From an uncultured Caldilineales bacterium (GTDB taxonomy: Bacteria > Chloroflexota > Anaerolineae > JAAEKA01), in the NCBI GenBank assembly GCA_937907455.1, contig CALESQ010000058.1, positions 1-39,524 on the forward strand: DNA of 39,524 nt. The letters run 5' to 3'. The notes beneath the pieces were generated by a model that saw only the letters and a list, made by a program, of their open reading frames with translations, ran no database searches and was not told where the DNA came from. This document shows, in pieces, positions 24,630-32,194 of this stretch; within the stretch, counting starts at the first letter, position 1; the number at the start of each line of letters is the position of its first letter. The translations under genes and the position numbers were made by a program.

Positions 24630-25792
24630 GGTGTGATTTGCCTGTCAGTCAGGGCACGGCTGATTTCAGCAAGCACATAGGTTGATGACTCGCTGGCCGC
24701 GGCTGTCTGTAATTTGTGCTGTGTTGTCGGGTGGCCGATTTGTCCCAGCGCCCAGGCGGCATGGCCGCGCACAAGCGGCTCGGTGTCGTGCAGCGCGGCT
24801 TCCAGGGCAGGGATGGCGGTCGCGTCACCCCAGTTGCCCAGCGCCACGCAAACGTTGCGCAGCAGCCCGCGACGCTTGCTGCGTAACACCGCCGAACGGG
24901 CAAAGCGCCGCCGAAAGCCTGTTTCGTCCAGCGCCAGCAGCTCTAGCAGCGGCGGGGCCAGCCGGTCGGCGTGGGCCTGCAAGCCGGGCAAGCGTGTGGG
25001 TTGGGCAAAACGGCGGTTGTAGGGACACACCGCCTGGCATACATCGCACCCAAAAATCCAATTGCCCATCTGCGGGCGCAATTCGCGGGGGATGGGGCCG
25101 CGCAGTTCGATGGTAAGATAGCTGATGCAGCGGCGGGCATCCAGTTGGTGGGGGGCGACAAAGGCCGCGGTGGGGCAGGCTGTCAGACAGCGGCTGCACG
25201 CCCCGCAGCCGCAGGTGTTGCCTCCAGGGTACAGCGGCCAGCAGCCCGGCTCCAGCTCATCGCTCACCAGCAGCGCGGCCAAAAAAAACCACGAACCGAG
25301 TGCGGGGTGGATCAGGCAGGTGTTTTTGCCAATGAAGCCCAACCCGGCCTGCTGCGCCCAGCTTCGTTCCAGCAACGGGCCGCTGTCTACAAAGGCACGG
25401 CCGCGGCTGGTGCGTCCGCTTGCCTGCCGCAGGGCCGCATCCAATTCAAACAGCAGCGGTTTCAGCAGGTCGTGATAGTCGTCGCCCCAGGCATAGGCAG
25501 CAATGAGGCCGCGGCTGGGGTCGTTGCGTAAGGCCGCGGGCAAATCGCCCTGGTGATAGCTGCATCCCAGCAGGATCAGCGTGCGGGCGTCGGGTAGCAG
25601 CGTGCGCGGATCGGCGCGCTCCAGGCTGCGCTGCGCCAGCCAGGCCATCTCACCGCTGTAGCCTGCCTCAAGCCAGTGTTGAAAGCGTTGCCAATCAGGG
25701 CTTGGCCCTGCGGGCGTGATAGCAACCAGGTCGAAGCCGACCCGCTGCGCGTAGTCAACAACTGTTTGCGTCAGGTCACTGGCTGATGTCAT
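24626..25792 (-). CDS. queG: epoxyqueuosine reductase
   Basis: 388 residues. Last step of queuosine synthesis: cobalamin-dependent reduction of epoxyqueuosine in tRNA. Catalytic Asp136 sits in FVDSGPLLERSWAQQAGLGF. Two 4Fe-4S sites are visible: C196-x2-C199-x2-C202-x3-C206-P, and C249-x2-C252-x3-C256-P with C222. The C-terminal HEAT-like region (about 305-385, LGNWGDATAIPALEAALHD and GHAAWALGQIG) is the tRNA-binding extension of the full-length form. No other que gene is in the window. It follows the two-TM protein gene by seven bases, with no clear ribosome site, and overlaps the phosphatase start. Confidence 0.93.
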   Translation of the reverse strand: MTSASDLTQTVVDYAQRVGFDLVAITPAGPSPDWQRFQHWLEAGYSGEMAWLAQRSLERADPRTLLPDARTLILLGCSYHQGDLPAALRNDPSRGLIAAYAWGDDYHDLLKPLLFELDAALRQASGRTSRGRAFVDSGPLLERSWAQQAGLGFIGKNTCLIHPALGSWFFLAALLVSDELEPGCWPLYPGGNTCGCGACSRCLTACPTAAFVAPHQLDARRCISYLTIELRGPIPRELRPQMGNWIFGCDVCQAVCPYNRRFAQPTRLPGLQAHADRLAPPLLELLALDETGFRRRFARSAVLRSKRRGLLRNVCVALGNWGDATAIPALEAALHDTEPLVRGHAAWALGQIGHPTTQHKLQTAAASESSTYVLAEISRALTDRQITP

Positions 25793-25799
25793 AGCTACA

Positions 25800-26951
25800 T
25801 CAGCGCGCCGGCTTCTCGAACAGCGTTTGTAGCTTTTGCATGGCGGTTGAGTCTAGCTTGCTGTCCTTGCCGCGCTGACGCAGCAGGGCTTTTAGCTGAT
25901 CGGGCTTGACCACCGGAATGGCGGGGTTGTTCAGCTCCAGGGTGATTTCGGGGTTGGTGAAAAACGCCAACGGCTGCACCTCTACCTCGGTGCCAGGCAG
26001 ATTTTTGTTGATGTAGTTGTATAGTTTTTGGGCATCGGCCAGAGCATCGGCGCTGGGGTTGCCCAGCCCTTCGGCGCTGAAGGCCAGCAGGAAGTTGAGC
26101 GCCGAACGTTTGCCCTGGTGCTTCCATTTGTTGCCGGTGTTCACGGCGGTGCCGCTATGTTCGCGCAGCGCCAACGTGTAGAGACCGTTCGGCCCCAGTA
26201 GCACATAGGACGCGGGCAGCATCCAGTTGTAAAGGGTGTAGCGGTCGTCGAAGCCCTTCAATGCCTGCACCAGGCGCTCATCGGGGCGAGGCGAGTTGCT
26301 GAAGCGGCGCTTGTTGTAGCCGCCGATCTGCGCGGCGATGAAGCCCAGTCCCAGTGCTACAAAGGAGGCCAGCACCATTTTGCTGTAGTTGGTGTTAAGC
26401 GTTGCCAGCATCACGGTTTCAGCGCGGTCGCCATAGATGGGAGCCATCACCTCCTGGCGCAGCGCGGCAAAGGCGCTGTTGCCTTCTTGTGGGAGCATGA
26501 TGCGGCTGATCACCGAGTTGGGCCATTCTGCCTGCACCTGTTTCCAGCGGGCGGTTTCGGTGGAAAGCAATTGTGCCAACTGGGCCTTGCTGACGCCTTG
26601 CGCGCCGATCCAGCTATTTTGCGGGCTGATGATGACCAGCGCATCGCCCAGCGGATAGGAGCCGTCAGCAATGGTGTCGCCGGTGGGTGTCACCCCATCC
26701 ACCGGCAGCAGGGTGACTGTTTCGCTGGTTTGCTGCAACTCAGCCAGAGTCAGGAAGCCCAGGGTGTTGCGGTCGTTGGCTACGCGCTTTGCCAGATCGG
26801 GGGCATCTTTGGCGAAGCGGGTAAAGGAACCGGGTGTGGAACGCAAGGTGATGAACAGCCCCAGCGCCAGCACGATCAGACCGGCCCAGCTTACAATATC
26901 ACCCAGGCGGCCGCGGCGCTTGATGTAGGGAACGTTGGTGTAGACACGCAT
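25800..26951 (-). CDS. two-TM protein with PBP-like outer and NERD-like inner segments
   Basis: 383 residues; I know no named family with this layout. TM1 at about 17-36 after KRRGR; residues 37-190 outside; TM2 at about 192-209 followed by KRR, so the positive-inside rule puts both ends in the cytosol. The outer segment echoes type II (PstS-like) binding proteins: NTLGFLTL, DGVTPTGDTIADGSYPLGD, ALVIISPQNSW, then ARWKQVQAEWPN and PQEGNSAFAAL (compare the W-x-x-V and SGT-x-x-F elements), apparently with pieces in unusual order and much shortened. The inner segment (about 222-355) resembles NERD: ERLVQAL, VLLGPNGLYTLAL, later ALADAQKLYNYINKNLPG, VQPLAFFTNPEITLEL and a DQLKALLRQ helix. The NERD catalytic Lys after the core strand is not evident (TLALREHSG). 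Lies 13 bases after the synthase gene and 7 before queG, so co-transcribed. Confidence 0.72.
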   Translation of the reverse strand: MRVYTNVPYIKRRGRLGDIVSWAGLIVLALGLFITLRSTPGSFTRFAKDAPDLAKRVANDRNTLGFLTLAELQQTSETVTLLPVDGVTPTGDTIADGSYPLGDALVIISPQNSWIGAQGVSKAQLAQLLSTETARWKQVQAEWPNSVISRIMLPQEGNSAFAALRQEVMAPIYGDRAETVMLATLNTNYSKMVLASFVALGLGFIAAQIGGYNKRRFSNSPRPDERLVQALKGFDDRYTLYNWMLPASYVLLGPNGLYTLALREHSGTAVNTGNKWKHQGKRSALNFLLAFSAEGLGNPSADALADAQKLYNYINKNLPGTEVEVQPLAFFTNPEITLELNNPAIPVVKPDQLKALLRQRGKDSKLDSTAMQKLQTLFEKPAR

Positions 26952-26964
26952 GATGTTTAAAGTC

Positions 26965-28374
26965 CTAACCGTGGTATTTGCCGACGATCAGGCAGGCATT
27001 TTGGCCACCCAGCCCGAACGAATTTGAAATGGCAACGTTGACCGGAACCTGCCGCGCCGTGTTGGGTACATAATCCAGGTCGCATTCGGGGTCGGGGGTA
27101 TCGTAGTTGATAGTGGGGTGGATGGTGTCGGTGTGGATGGCAAAGACACAGGCCAGCGCCTCGATAGCACCAGCGCCGCCGAACAGGTGGCCTACCATAG
27201 ATTTGGTGGAGCTGATGGGGATTTCGTAGGAGCGTGCGCCAAATACATCCTTGATGCCTTTGGTTTCGTGGGCGTCGCCCAGCGGTGTGCCTGCGGCGTG
27301 GGCGTTGATGTAGCTCACTTCGTCGGGGCTGATGCCGGCATCGGCCAGGGCGTTTTTCATGCACAGCGTGGCGCCTTTGGCTTCGGGGTCGGGAGCGGCG
27401 ATATGGTGCGCATCAGCCGATTCGCCCCAGCCCAGCACCTCGGCGTAGATGGTGGCACCGCGCAGCAGGGCATGTTCCAGGCTTTCCAGCACAAAGATAG
27501 CCGCGCCTTCGCCGATGACAAAGCCATCGCGCGAGGCATCGAAGGGACGGCTGGCGCGCGGCGGATCGTCGTTTTGCGTGGTGACGGCGCGCATGGCCTC
27601 GAAGGTGGCGAAAAACACCTCGGTGACCATTGCTTCCACACCGCCCACAATCATCACATCGGCGGCCCCGCGGCGGATTTCCTCGGTGCCCACGCCGATG
27701 GCCTGCGTGCCTGCCGCGCACGCCGTTACCACGGTGTTGAGCGGGCCGCGACAGCCAAAGAAATTGCTGATGTGGAAGGCGGGCATGTTGGGCAGGCCGT
27801 TGATGACATCCACCGGACGGCTGCGCATGCGGTTGGCCGTGGCTCCGGACTGGATCATATCTACAAACATATCCTGACCACCCACACCGGTGCCCATCAC
27901 CACGCCCATGCGGGTGGGATCTTCGTCCTCCAGCTTCAGCGCCGAGTCTTCCAGTGCTTCATAGGCCGCTACCACGGCGATCTGCGAGCAGCGCGCCATG
28001 CGCCGTGCCTCTTTGCGCGGGATGCGTAGTTCCGGGTTGAAGTTTTTCACTTCGCCGGCTACGCGGCTTTCGTAATGGGTGGCGTCGAATTGGGTCACCG
28101 GGCCGATGCCTGACTGGCCTGCTACCAGGTTTTGCCAGGTGATGCGGGCGGTGTTGCCCACCGGTGTCACTGCGCCGATGCCGGTGATGACCACGCGGCG
28201 GCGCTTGCGCTCGCTAACGCCGTTGATGGCTGATTTCAGCGCGGCCAGCAGGGCATCATCGCTCAACGGCGCGTGGCCGTTGCTGTGGTGGCCGTTCAGG
28301 GCCTGAAGTTCATCAATGAGGGTGTGCCGCACCTGCGCGGGCAGGCGCTCAAGCGTTTCGTGTAACGTGGACAT
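26965..28374 (-). CDS. fabF: beta-ketoacyl-ACP synthase II with N-terminal extension
   Basis: 469 residues, about 55-60 longer at the N-terminus than FabF. The synthase starts at RRVVITGIGAVTPVG (59-73). The Cys-His-His triad is intact: C219 in VVTACAAGTQ, H359 in INAHAAGTPLGD, H396 in STKSMVGHLFGGAG, with K391. The second box reads HAAGT rather than the usual HGTST, nearer to the KasA type. The extension (LHETLERLPAQVRHTLIDEL, a Gly/His linker, and LSDDALLAALKSAINGV) looks like two amphipathic helices that could bind a carrier protein or dimerise. Elongates acyl-ACP with malonyl-ACP. With plsX and degV immediately upstream, it fits a lipid-synthesis cluster. No ribosome site is evident before the ATG at 28374. 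Confidence 0.87.
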   Translation of the reverse strand: MSTLHETLERLPAQVRHTLIDELQALNGHHSNGHAPLSDDALLAALKSAINGVSERKRRRVVITGIGAVTPVGNTARITWQNLVAGQSGIGPVTQFDATHYESRVAGEVKNFNPELRIPRKEARRMARCSQIAVVAAYEALEDSALKLEDEDPTRMGVVMGTGVGGQDMFVDMIQSGATANRMRSRPVDVINGLPNMPAFHISNFFGCRGPLNTVVTACAAGTQAIGVGTEEIRRGAADVMIVGGVEAMVTEVFFATFEAMRAVTTQNDDPPRASRPFDASRDGFVIGEGAAIFVLESLEHALLRGATIYAEVLGWGESADAHHIAAPDPEAKGATLCMKNALADAGISPDEVSYINAHAAGTPLGDAHETKGIKDVFGARSYEIPISSTKSMVGHLFGGAGAIEALACVFAIHTDTIHPTINYDTPDPECDLDYVPNTARQVPVNVAISNSFGLGGQNACLIVGKYHG

Positions 28375-28482
28375 ACTGGGTGTTGCTCACTTGCTATACA
28401 AAAAATGGGTAGTGCGTGTCATACGGCTGGGGCCGCTTTCTGAATTGATGCTGAAAGCTGTTCCCAGGAAAGCGGCAAAGCT

Positions 28483-29502
28483 TTACGATAAGCCGGTATC
28501 TGTCAGGCCTGCACGGATCTTGCCAACCACGTCGCTTTGCACCGCCTCACCGGCTACGCGGATGGCGTTGCGCACGGCGCGGGCGTTGGAGCGGCCATGG
28601 CCGATGATGCAGATGTGATTCAGGCCCAGCAGCGCCGCACCGCCGTATTCAGCATAGTCCAGCTTGCTGCCAAGAGTGCGGAAGGCAGGCTTGGCCAGCA
28701 GCGCGCCGATTTTGCTGCGCAGGCTGCTGGTGAGGGCTTCGCGCAGTTCTTGCACGATCAGCGAAGCAATGCCTTCCGATAGCTTGATGATGACGTTGCC
28801 GGTGAACCCGTCGGTTACTACCACATCGGCCAGGCCCGCGGGGATGTCCTTGCCTTCCAGGTTGCCCACGAAGTTCAGGCCGGGGGTGGCTTTGATCAGG
28901 TCGTAGGCTTCCTTGACCTCGACGTTGCCCTTGCCTTCCTCTTCACCGATGGAGACAATGCCCAGGCGCGGTTTGGGTACGCCCAGCACATTGGCTGCGT
29001 AGATATTGCCCATGACAGCAAATTGCTGCAAAAACACCGGCTTCCAATCGGTGTTGGCGCCGATATCCATCAGCAGACAGGAACCGGTTTTGGTGGGGAA
29101 GCGCGTGGCCAGCGCCGGACGATGGATGCGTCGCTGGCCGTCCAGCTTGATGCGTCCCAGCTCGAACAGGGCCACGGCCAGCGCGCCGCCGGTGTTGCCC
29201 ATGGTGACAAAGGCATCGGCTTCACCCTGTTTCACCAGGCGCATGCCCACGTGCATGGAGGACTGTGGCTTGCCGCGTACAATGTCGCCGGGCTTGTCTT
29301 CCATGGTCACTTCTTCGGCAGCATGCACCACGCTGATGGGCAGGTTGGCCGCGGCGGGGTGTTTTGCCAGCTCCGCGCGGATGCGCGTTTCATCACCCAC
29401 CAGCACGATGGCACTGCCCAGCTCGCGCGCGGCGTCTATTGCGCCGGCCACGGTGATGGCCGGGCCGTGGTCGCCACCCATGGCATCTACAACGATCTTC
29501 AT
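28483..29502 (-). CDS. plsX: phosphate acyltransferase PlsX
   Basis: 339 residues. Converts acyl-ACP and phosphate to acyl-phosphate, feeding PlsY and phospholipid synthesis at the membrane. MKIVVDAMGGDHGPAITVAG is the diagnostic start. Also visible are PLPFSVVHA-like HAAEEVTMEDKPGD, SSMHVGMRLVKQGEADAFV, GNTGGALAVAL, LLMDIGANTDWKP, VTDGFTGNVIIK and LLGLNHICIIGHGRSNARAV. Full length. GGAGG precedes the ATG, which overlaps the degV stop by ATGA. The usual partners fabD/fabH/acpP are not next; a FabF-type synthase follows after 108 bases. Confidence 0.95.
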   Translation of the reverse strand: MKIVVDAMGGDHGPAITVAGAIDAARELGSAIVLVGDETRIRAELAKHPAAANLPISVVHAAEEVTMEDKPGDIVRGKPQSSMHVGMRLVKQGEADAFVTMGNTGGALAVALFELGRIKLDGQRRIHRPALATRFPTKTGSCLLMDIGANTDWKPVFLQQFAVMGNIYAANVLGVPKPRLGIVSIGEEEGKGNVEVKEAYDLIKATPGLNFVGNLEGKDIPAGLADVVVTDGFTGNVIIKLSEGIASLIVQELREALTSSLRSKIGALLAKPAFRTLGSKLDYAEYGGAALLGLNHICIIGHGRSNARAVRNAIRVAGEAVQSDVVGKIRAGLTDTGLS

Positions 29503-30356
29503 ACATCCTCCTGCATCAAGGCGAGGGCCATTACGCCCGGGCCGGCCAGTGCCGCCAGCACCGGGCCAAGCTCGACGATTTCCAGTGCTTGCACGTTGAA
29601 CGCGGCACGCAGCTCTGGTTCGAAGGCATGAGCTTCGTCGGCTACGTTGGCATGGGCCAGAGCCAGGCGTATGGGCTGATCGCCCACGCGGGCGCGCAAC
29701 AGTTCGATCAATGCGGCTTTGGCGCTGCGGCGGCCACGCTCACGCCCCACCGGCTTTAACATGCCGTCTTCAACCACCAGCATTGGCTTGACGTTGAGCA
29801 GCGTGCCCATCAACCCTTGCACCTGGGTGAGGCGACCGCTGGCTACTAAATATTTCAGCATGTCCACCGTGAATGCGGTGTGGATGCGGTCACGAATGCC
29901 TGGCAGCGCGGCCATGATTTCGGCGTGACTGGCCCCGGCCTGGCCCAGCTCGGCCGCGCGGATGGTTTGCCAACCGGCTCCCATCGAGGCGCTGGCGGTG
30001 TCCCACACGGCCACGGGAATAGCGCTTTCCTGTTCGATGGCCTGCGCCGCTGAATTAAACGTGCCGCTCATTTTGGCTGACACCGCAGTGAGGATCACGC
30101 CAGTAGCGCCTTCGGCTTTGGCTTGCTGCACGGCCTGTCGGAATTGGCCGGGGGAAGGCTGGGTAGTGGTGGGCAGCGCCGCCCCTTTGGGCAGACTGTG
30201 TAGCCGTCGGTAAAATTCTTCACCGGAAATTTCGGTTTTGTTCAGGTAGATTTCGTCACCAAAGATCACGCTGGCCTGGCATTCGATGATGCCCAGCCTT
30301 TGCTGGAGATGTTCGGGCACGTTTTGGCTGGAGTCGCAGATCAGGCGGATGGTCAT
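29499..30356 (-). CDS. DegV/FakB fatty-acid-binding protein
   Basis: 285 residues. Opens IRLICDSSQNVPEHL and has the fatty-acid-pocket motifs TTTQPSPGQF (about 62-71), SAKMSGTFNSA (about 93-103) and the C-terminal LTQVQGLMGTLLNVKPML plus GRERGRRSA. FakB proteins hold a fatty acid while the kinase FakA phosphorylates it to acyl-phosphate, the same product that PlsX makes or consumes. Overlap with plsX therefore makes functional sense: acyl-phosphate exchange between host fatty acid and acyl-ACP. No FakA (DAK-type) gene is in the window. GGAG lies about ten bases before the ATG. First gene of the eight-gene minus-strand run. Confidence 0.9.
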   Translation of the reverse strand: MTIRLICDSSQNVPEHLQQRLGIIECQASVIFGDEIYLNKTEISGEEFYRRLHSLPKGAALPTTTQPSPGQFRQAVQQAKAEGATGVILTAVSAKMSGTFNSAAQAIEQESAIPVAVWDTASASMGAGWQTIRAAELGQAGASHAEIMAALPGIRDRIHTAFTVDMLKYLVASGRLTQVQGLMGTLLNVKPMLVVEDGMLKPVGRERGRRSAKAALIELLRARVGDQPIRLALAHANVADEAHAFEPELRAAFNVQALEIVELGPVLAALAGPGVMALALMQEDV

Positions 30357-30592
30357 GGATTAAACTACTCCTACGCTGGATAAAACACGACGCCGGCCAA
30401 CAAGATGCGGCGGCGCCGAAAAATGCGCAATAGCTGAAGTATCCACAAGGAGTTAGGTTCTGTCAAAAGCGGAAAGGGGAATGGGGTAGGGAAACGGTTA
30501 ATGGTTAATGGGCGGGGTGAAACTGCTTGCTGTGTTGTGCGTAATGCAGGTGACGGTTTAACCATTTATATCCATTACAAAGGAGTTTTACC

Positions 30593-30781
30593 ATGAAAAA
30601 GGAATTGCAACGTTCGCGCAACAACCGTGTGATCGCTGGTGTGTGTGGCGGTATCGGCGCTTATTTCGGGATTGATCCCGTGCTGGTGCGCGTGCTGGCG
30701 GTGGTGCTGGGGCTTGGTTCTTTCGGCACGCTGCTGGTGCTGTACCTGCTGCTGGCTTTCATCATTCCGCTGGAGCAGTAA
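30593..30781 (+). CDS. PspC-domain membrane protein
   Basis: 62 residues. RSRNNRVIAGVCGGIGAYFGIDPVLVR is the PspC signature (residues 8-33), followed by one long hydrophobic segment (34-59). In enterobacteria PspC is part of the phage-shock envelope-stress response; single-domain PspC proteins in other phyla are generally of unknown role. AAAGGAG precedes the ATG. No PspA gene is nearby. The 236 bases before it contain GGTTAATGGTTAATGGG tandem repeats and no other gene. Confidence 0.9.
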   Translation: MKKELQRSRNNRVIAGVCGGIGAYFGIDPVLVRVLAVVLGLGSFGTLLVLYLLLAFIIPLEQ

Positions 30782-30864
30782 AACGCGTTGATCACTGGCA
30801 AGGCGCGACCGGCGAGCAGTAACCCGTAACTTTTAACCCGGAAAACGTTGTTCGCTCGCGCTTT

Positions 30865-30905
30865 GGCCGGTCCCTGCGGGATGGTTCCCAATCTCCGACC
30901 GAGCC
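30865..30905. repeat. isolated copy of repeat module Q
   Basis: GGCCGGTCCCTGCGGGATGG, then TTCCCAATCTCC-GACCG, matching the Q modules at 20059-20530 with the start of module P (one base deleted in CTCCAGACCG). It ends about a dozen bases before the aminotransferase ATG at 30917. Confidence 0.85.
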
Positions 30906-30916
30906 AGCCGCCGCCT

Positions 30917-32095
30917 ATGAATTTTACACGCATCCGCGCGGCCATTCCCGCGCTGGCCAATAGCATCTATCTCAATACCGGCACCTTCGGCCCGATGCCC
31001 ACTCCGGTTGCGGATGAAATCCGCCGCGTCTACGGAGAGATCGAGCGCCAGGGAACCTTCTCGCCTGCTATCTTCTGGCAGATGGAGCTGGAAGGCTTCG
31101 CTGCCACGCGACAACAGGTCGCCGCGCTGCTGCACGTCCACCCGGACGAGGTGGCGTTGACGCGCAACGTCACCGACGGCATCAACATCGTACTGTACGG
31201 CCTGGACTGGCAGGCCGGCGACGAGGTGATTCTGACCGATCACGAGCATCCCAGCGGCACTGTGCCGTGGCTGGCTTTGGCCGAGCGGGCTGGCGTGGAG
31301 TTGCGCTGGCTGGAGTTGGTGAATGACGCCGATGAGATCGTAGCCCGCTTCCAACGCCTGCTCACCCCAAGAACCCGCCTGGCTCAGCTGAGTCACGTTT
31401 CCTGTCTGACCGGCCTGCGCTTGCCCATTGAACAGCTCTGCGCGCAGGCGCGCGCGGCCAACGTGCTGACGCTGGTAGACGGCGCGCACGCTGAGGGGCA
31501 GTTCGCGGTGGATGTGCCCGCGCTGGGCTGCGATTTCTATGCCGCCTGCGGCCACAAATGGCTGCTGGGGCCGCAGGGCGTGGGGATGCTGGCGCTGCGT
31601 CGCGAGCATGTCACTCGTTTGCGCCCGATCTGGCTCGGCTGGGATGTGGGGCAAAGCTACGACCGCGCGGCGCGTCAGTATCAACTGCCGGACAGCGCGG
31701 CCCGCTTTGAACAGAGTACCCGTCCGTGGCCGCTCTATCTGGCTTTTGGCAAGGCGCTCGCTTTCATCGGGGGGGTGGGACTGGAGGCTATCACCACACG
31801 CGTGCACGCCTTGCGCCGGGATTTTGTGGCGGCTTTGCAGGCGATCCCCGGCGTAACCCTGCTCAGCCCGCGTGCGGCTGCGCTCGGCACGGGGCTGGTC
31901 ACGGTGCGCGTAGCGGGCTGGCCCTGTGCCACCTTGCAGCAACGCTTGTGGGACGACCACCGCATCATCACCAACATCATCCGCGAGTTCGATGCCGTGC
32001 GCTTTTCGCTGGCCTTCTTCACCAGCGACGCCGAGCTAACCACTGCTTTGCTGGCGCTGGCCGAAACGACCCGCAGCAGGCCCGCCGCAGCATGA
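30917..32095 (+). CDS. class V aminotransferase (cysteine-desulfurase/IPN-epimerase-like)
   Basis: 392 residues, PLP fold type I. Landmarks: YLNTGTFGPMP opening, TRNVTDGINIVLYGLDW (about 86-102), DHEHPSGTVPWLAL (cofactor-stacking His region), LVDGAHAEGQ (Asp that contacts the pyridine nitrogen), and AACGHKWLLGPQGVGML, in which the Lys forms the Schiff base. The overall pattern is nearer to isopenicillin-N-epimerase/kynureninase-like members than to IscS, and no cysteine-desulfurase active Cys loop is clear, so the reaction is left open. The start is placed at ATG 30917; an in-frame ATG-like start at 30848 would translate a copy of repeat module Q. Confidence 0.82.
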   Translation: MNFTRIRAAIPALANSIYLNTGTFGPMPTPVADEIRRVYGEIERQGTFSPAIFWQMELEGFAATRQQVAALLHVHPDEVALTRNVTDGINIVLYGLDWQAGDEVILTDHEHPSGTVPWLALAERAGVELRWLELVNDADEIVARFQRLLTPRTRLAQLSHVSCLTGLRLPIEQLCAQARAANVLTLVDGAHAEGQFAVDVPALGCDFYAACGHKWLLGPQGVGMLALRREHVTRLRPIWLGWDVGQSYDRAARQYQLPDSAARFEQSTRPWPLYLAFGKALAFIGGVGLEAITTRVHALRRDFVAALQAIPGVTLLSPRAAALGTGLVTVRVAGWPCATLQQRLWDDHRIITNIIREFDAVRFSLAFFTSDAELTTALLALAETTRSRPAAA

Positions 32096-32119
32096 ACCTG
32101 TCCAGACCGGCGCGGCTAA

Positions 32120-32148
32120 TTGCTTCTCCTTCTGTTTGCGTGTACAAT
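32120..32148 (+). promoter_or_regulatory. candidate promoter of the acyl-CoA synthetase gene
   Basis: TTGCTT (32120-32125), 17-base spacer, TACAAT (32143-32148), about 46 bases before the ATG at 32195. Confidence 0.55.
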
Positions 32149-32194
32149 TTGAGCAGCTTGGTGCATCCATCTTGACGCGACAGCAGGAGACTCT

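Noticed and set aside
27118..28029. A 303-codon plus-strand frame opposite the ketoacyl synthase
   Set aside because: Antisense shadow; no motif, and it lies wholly inside a convincing gene.
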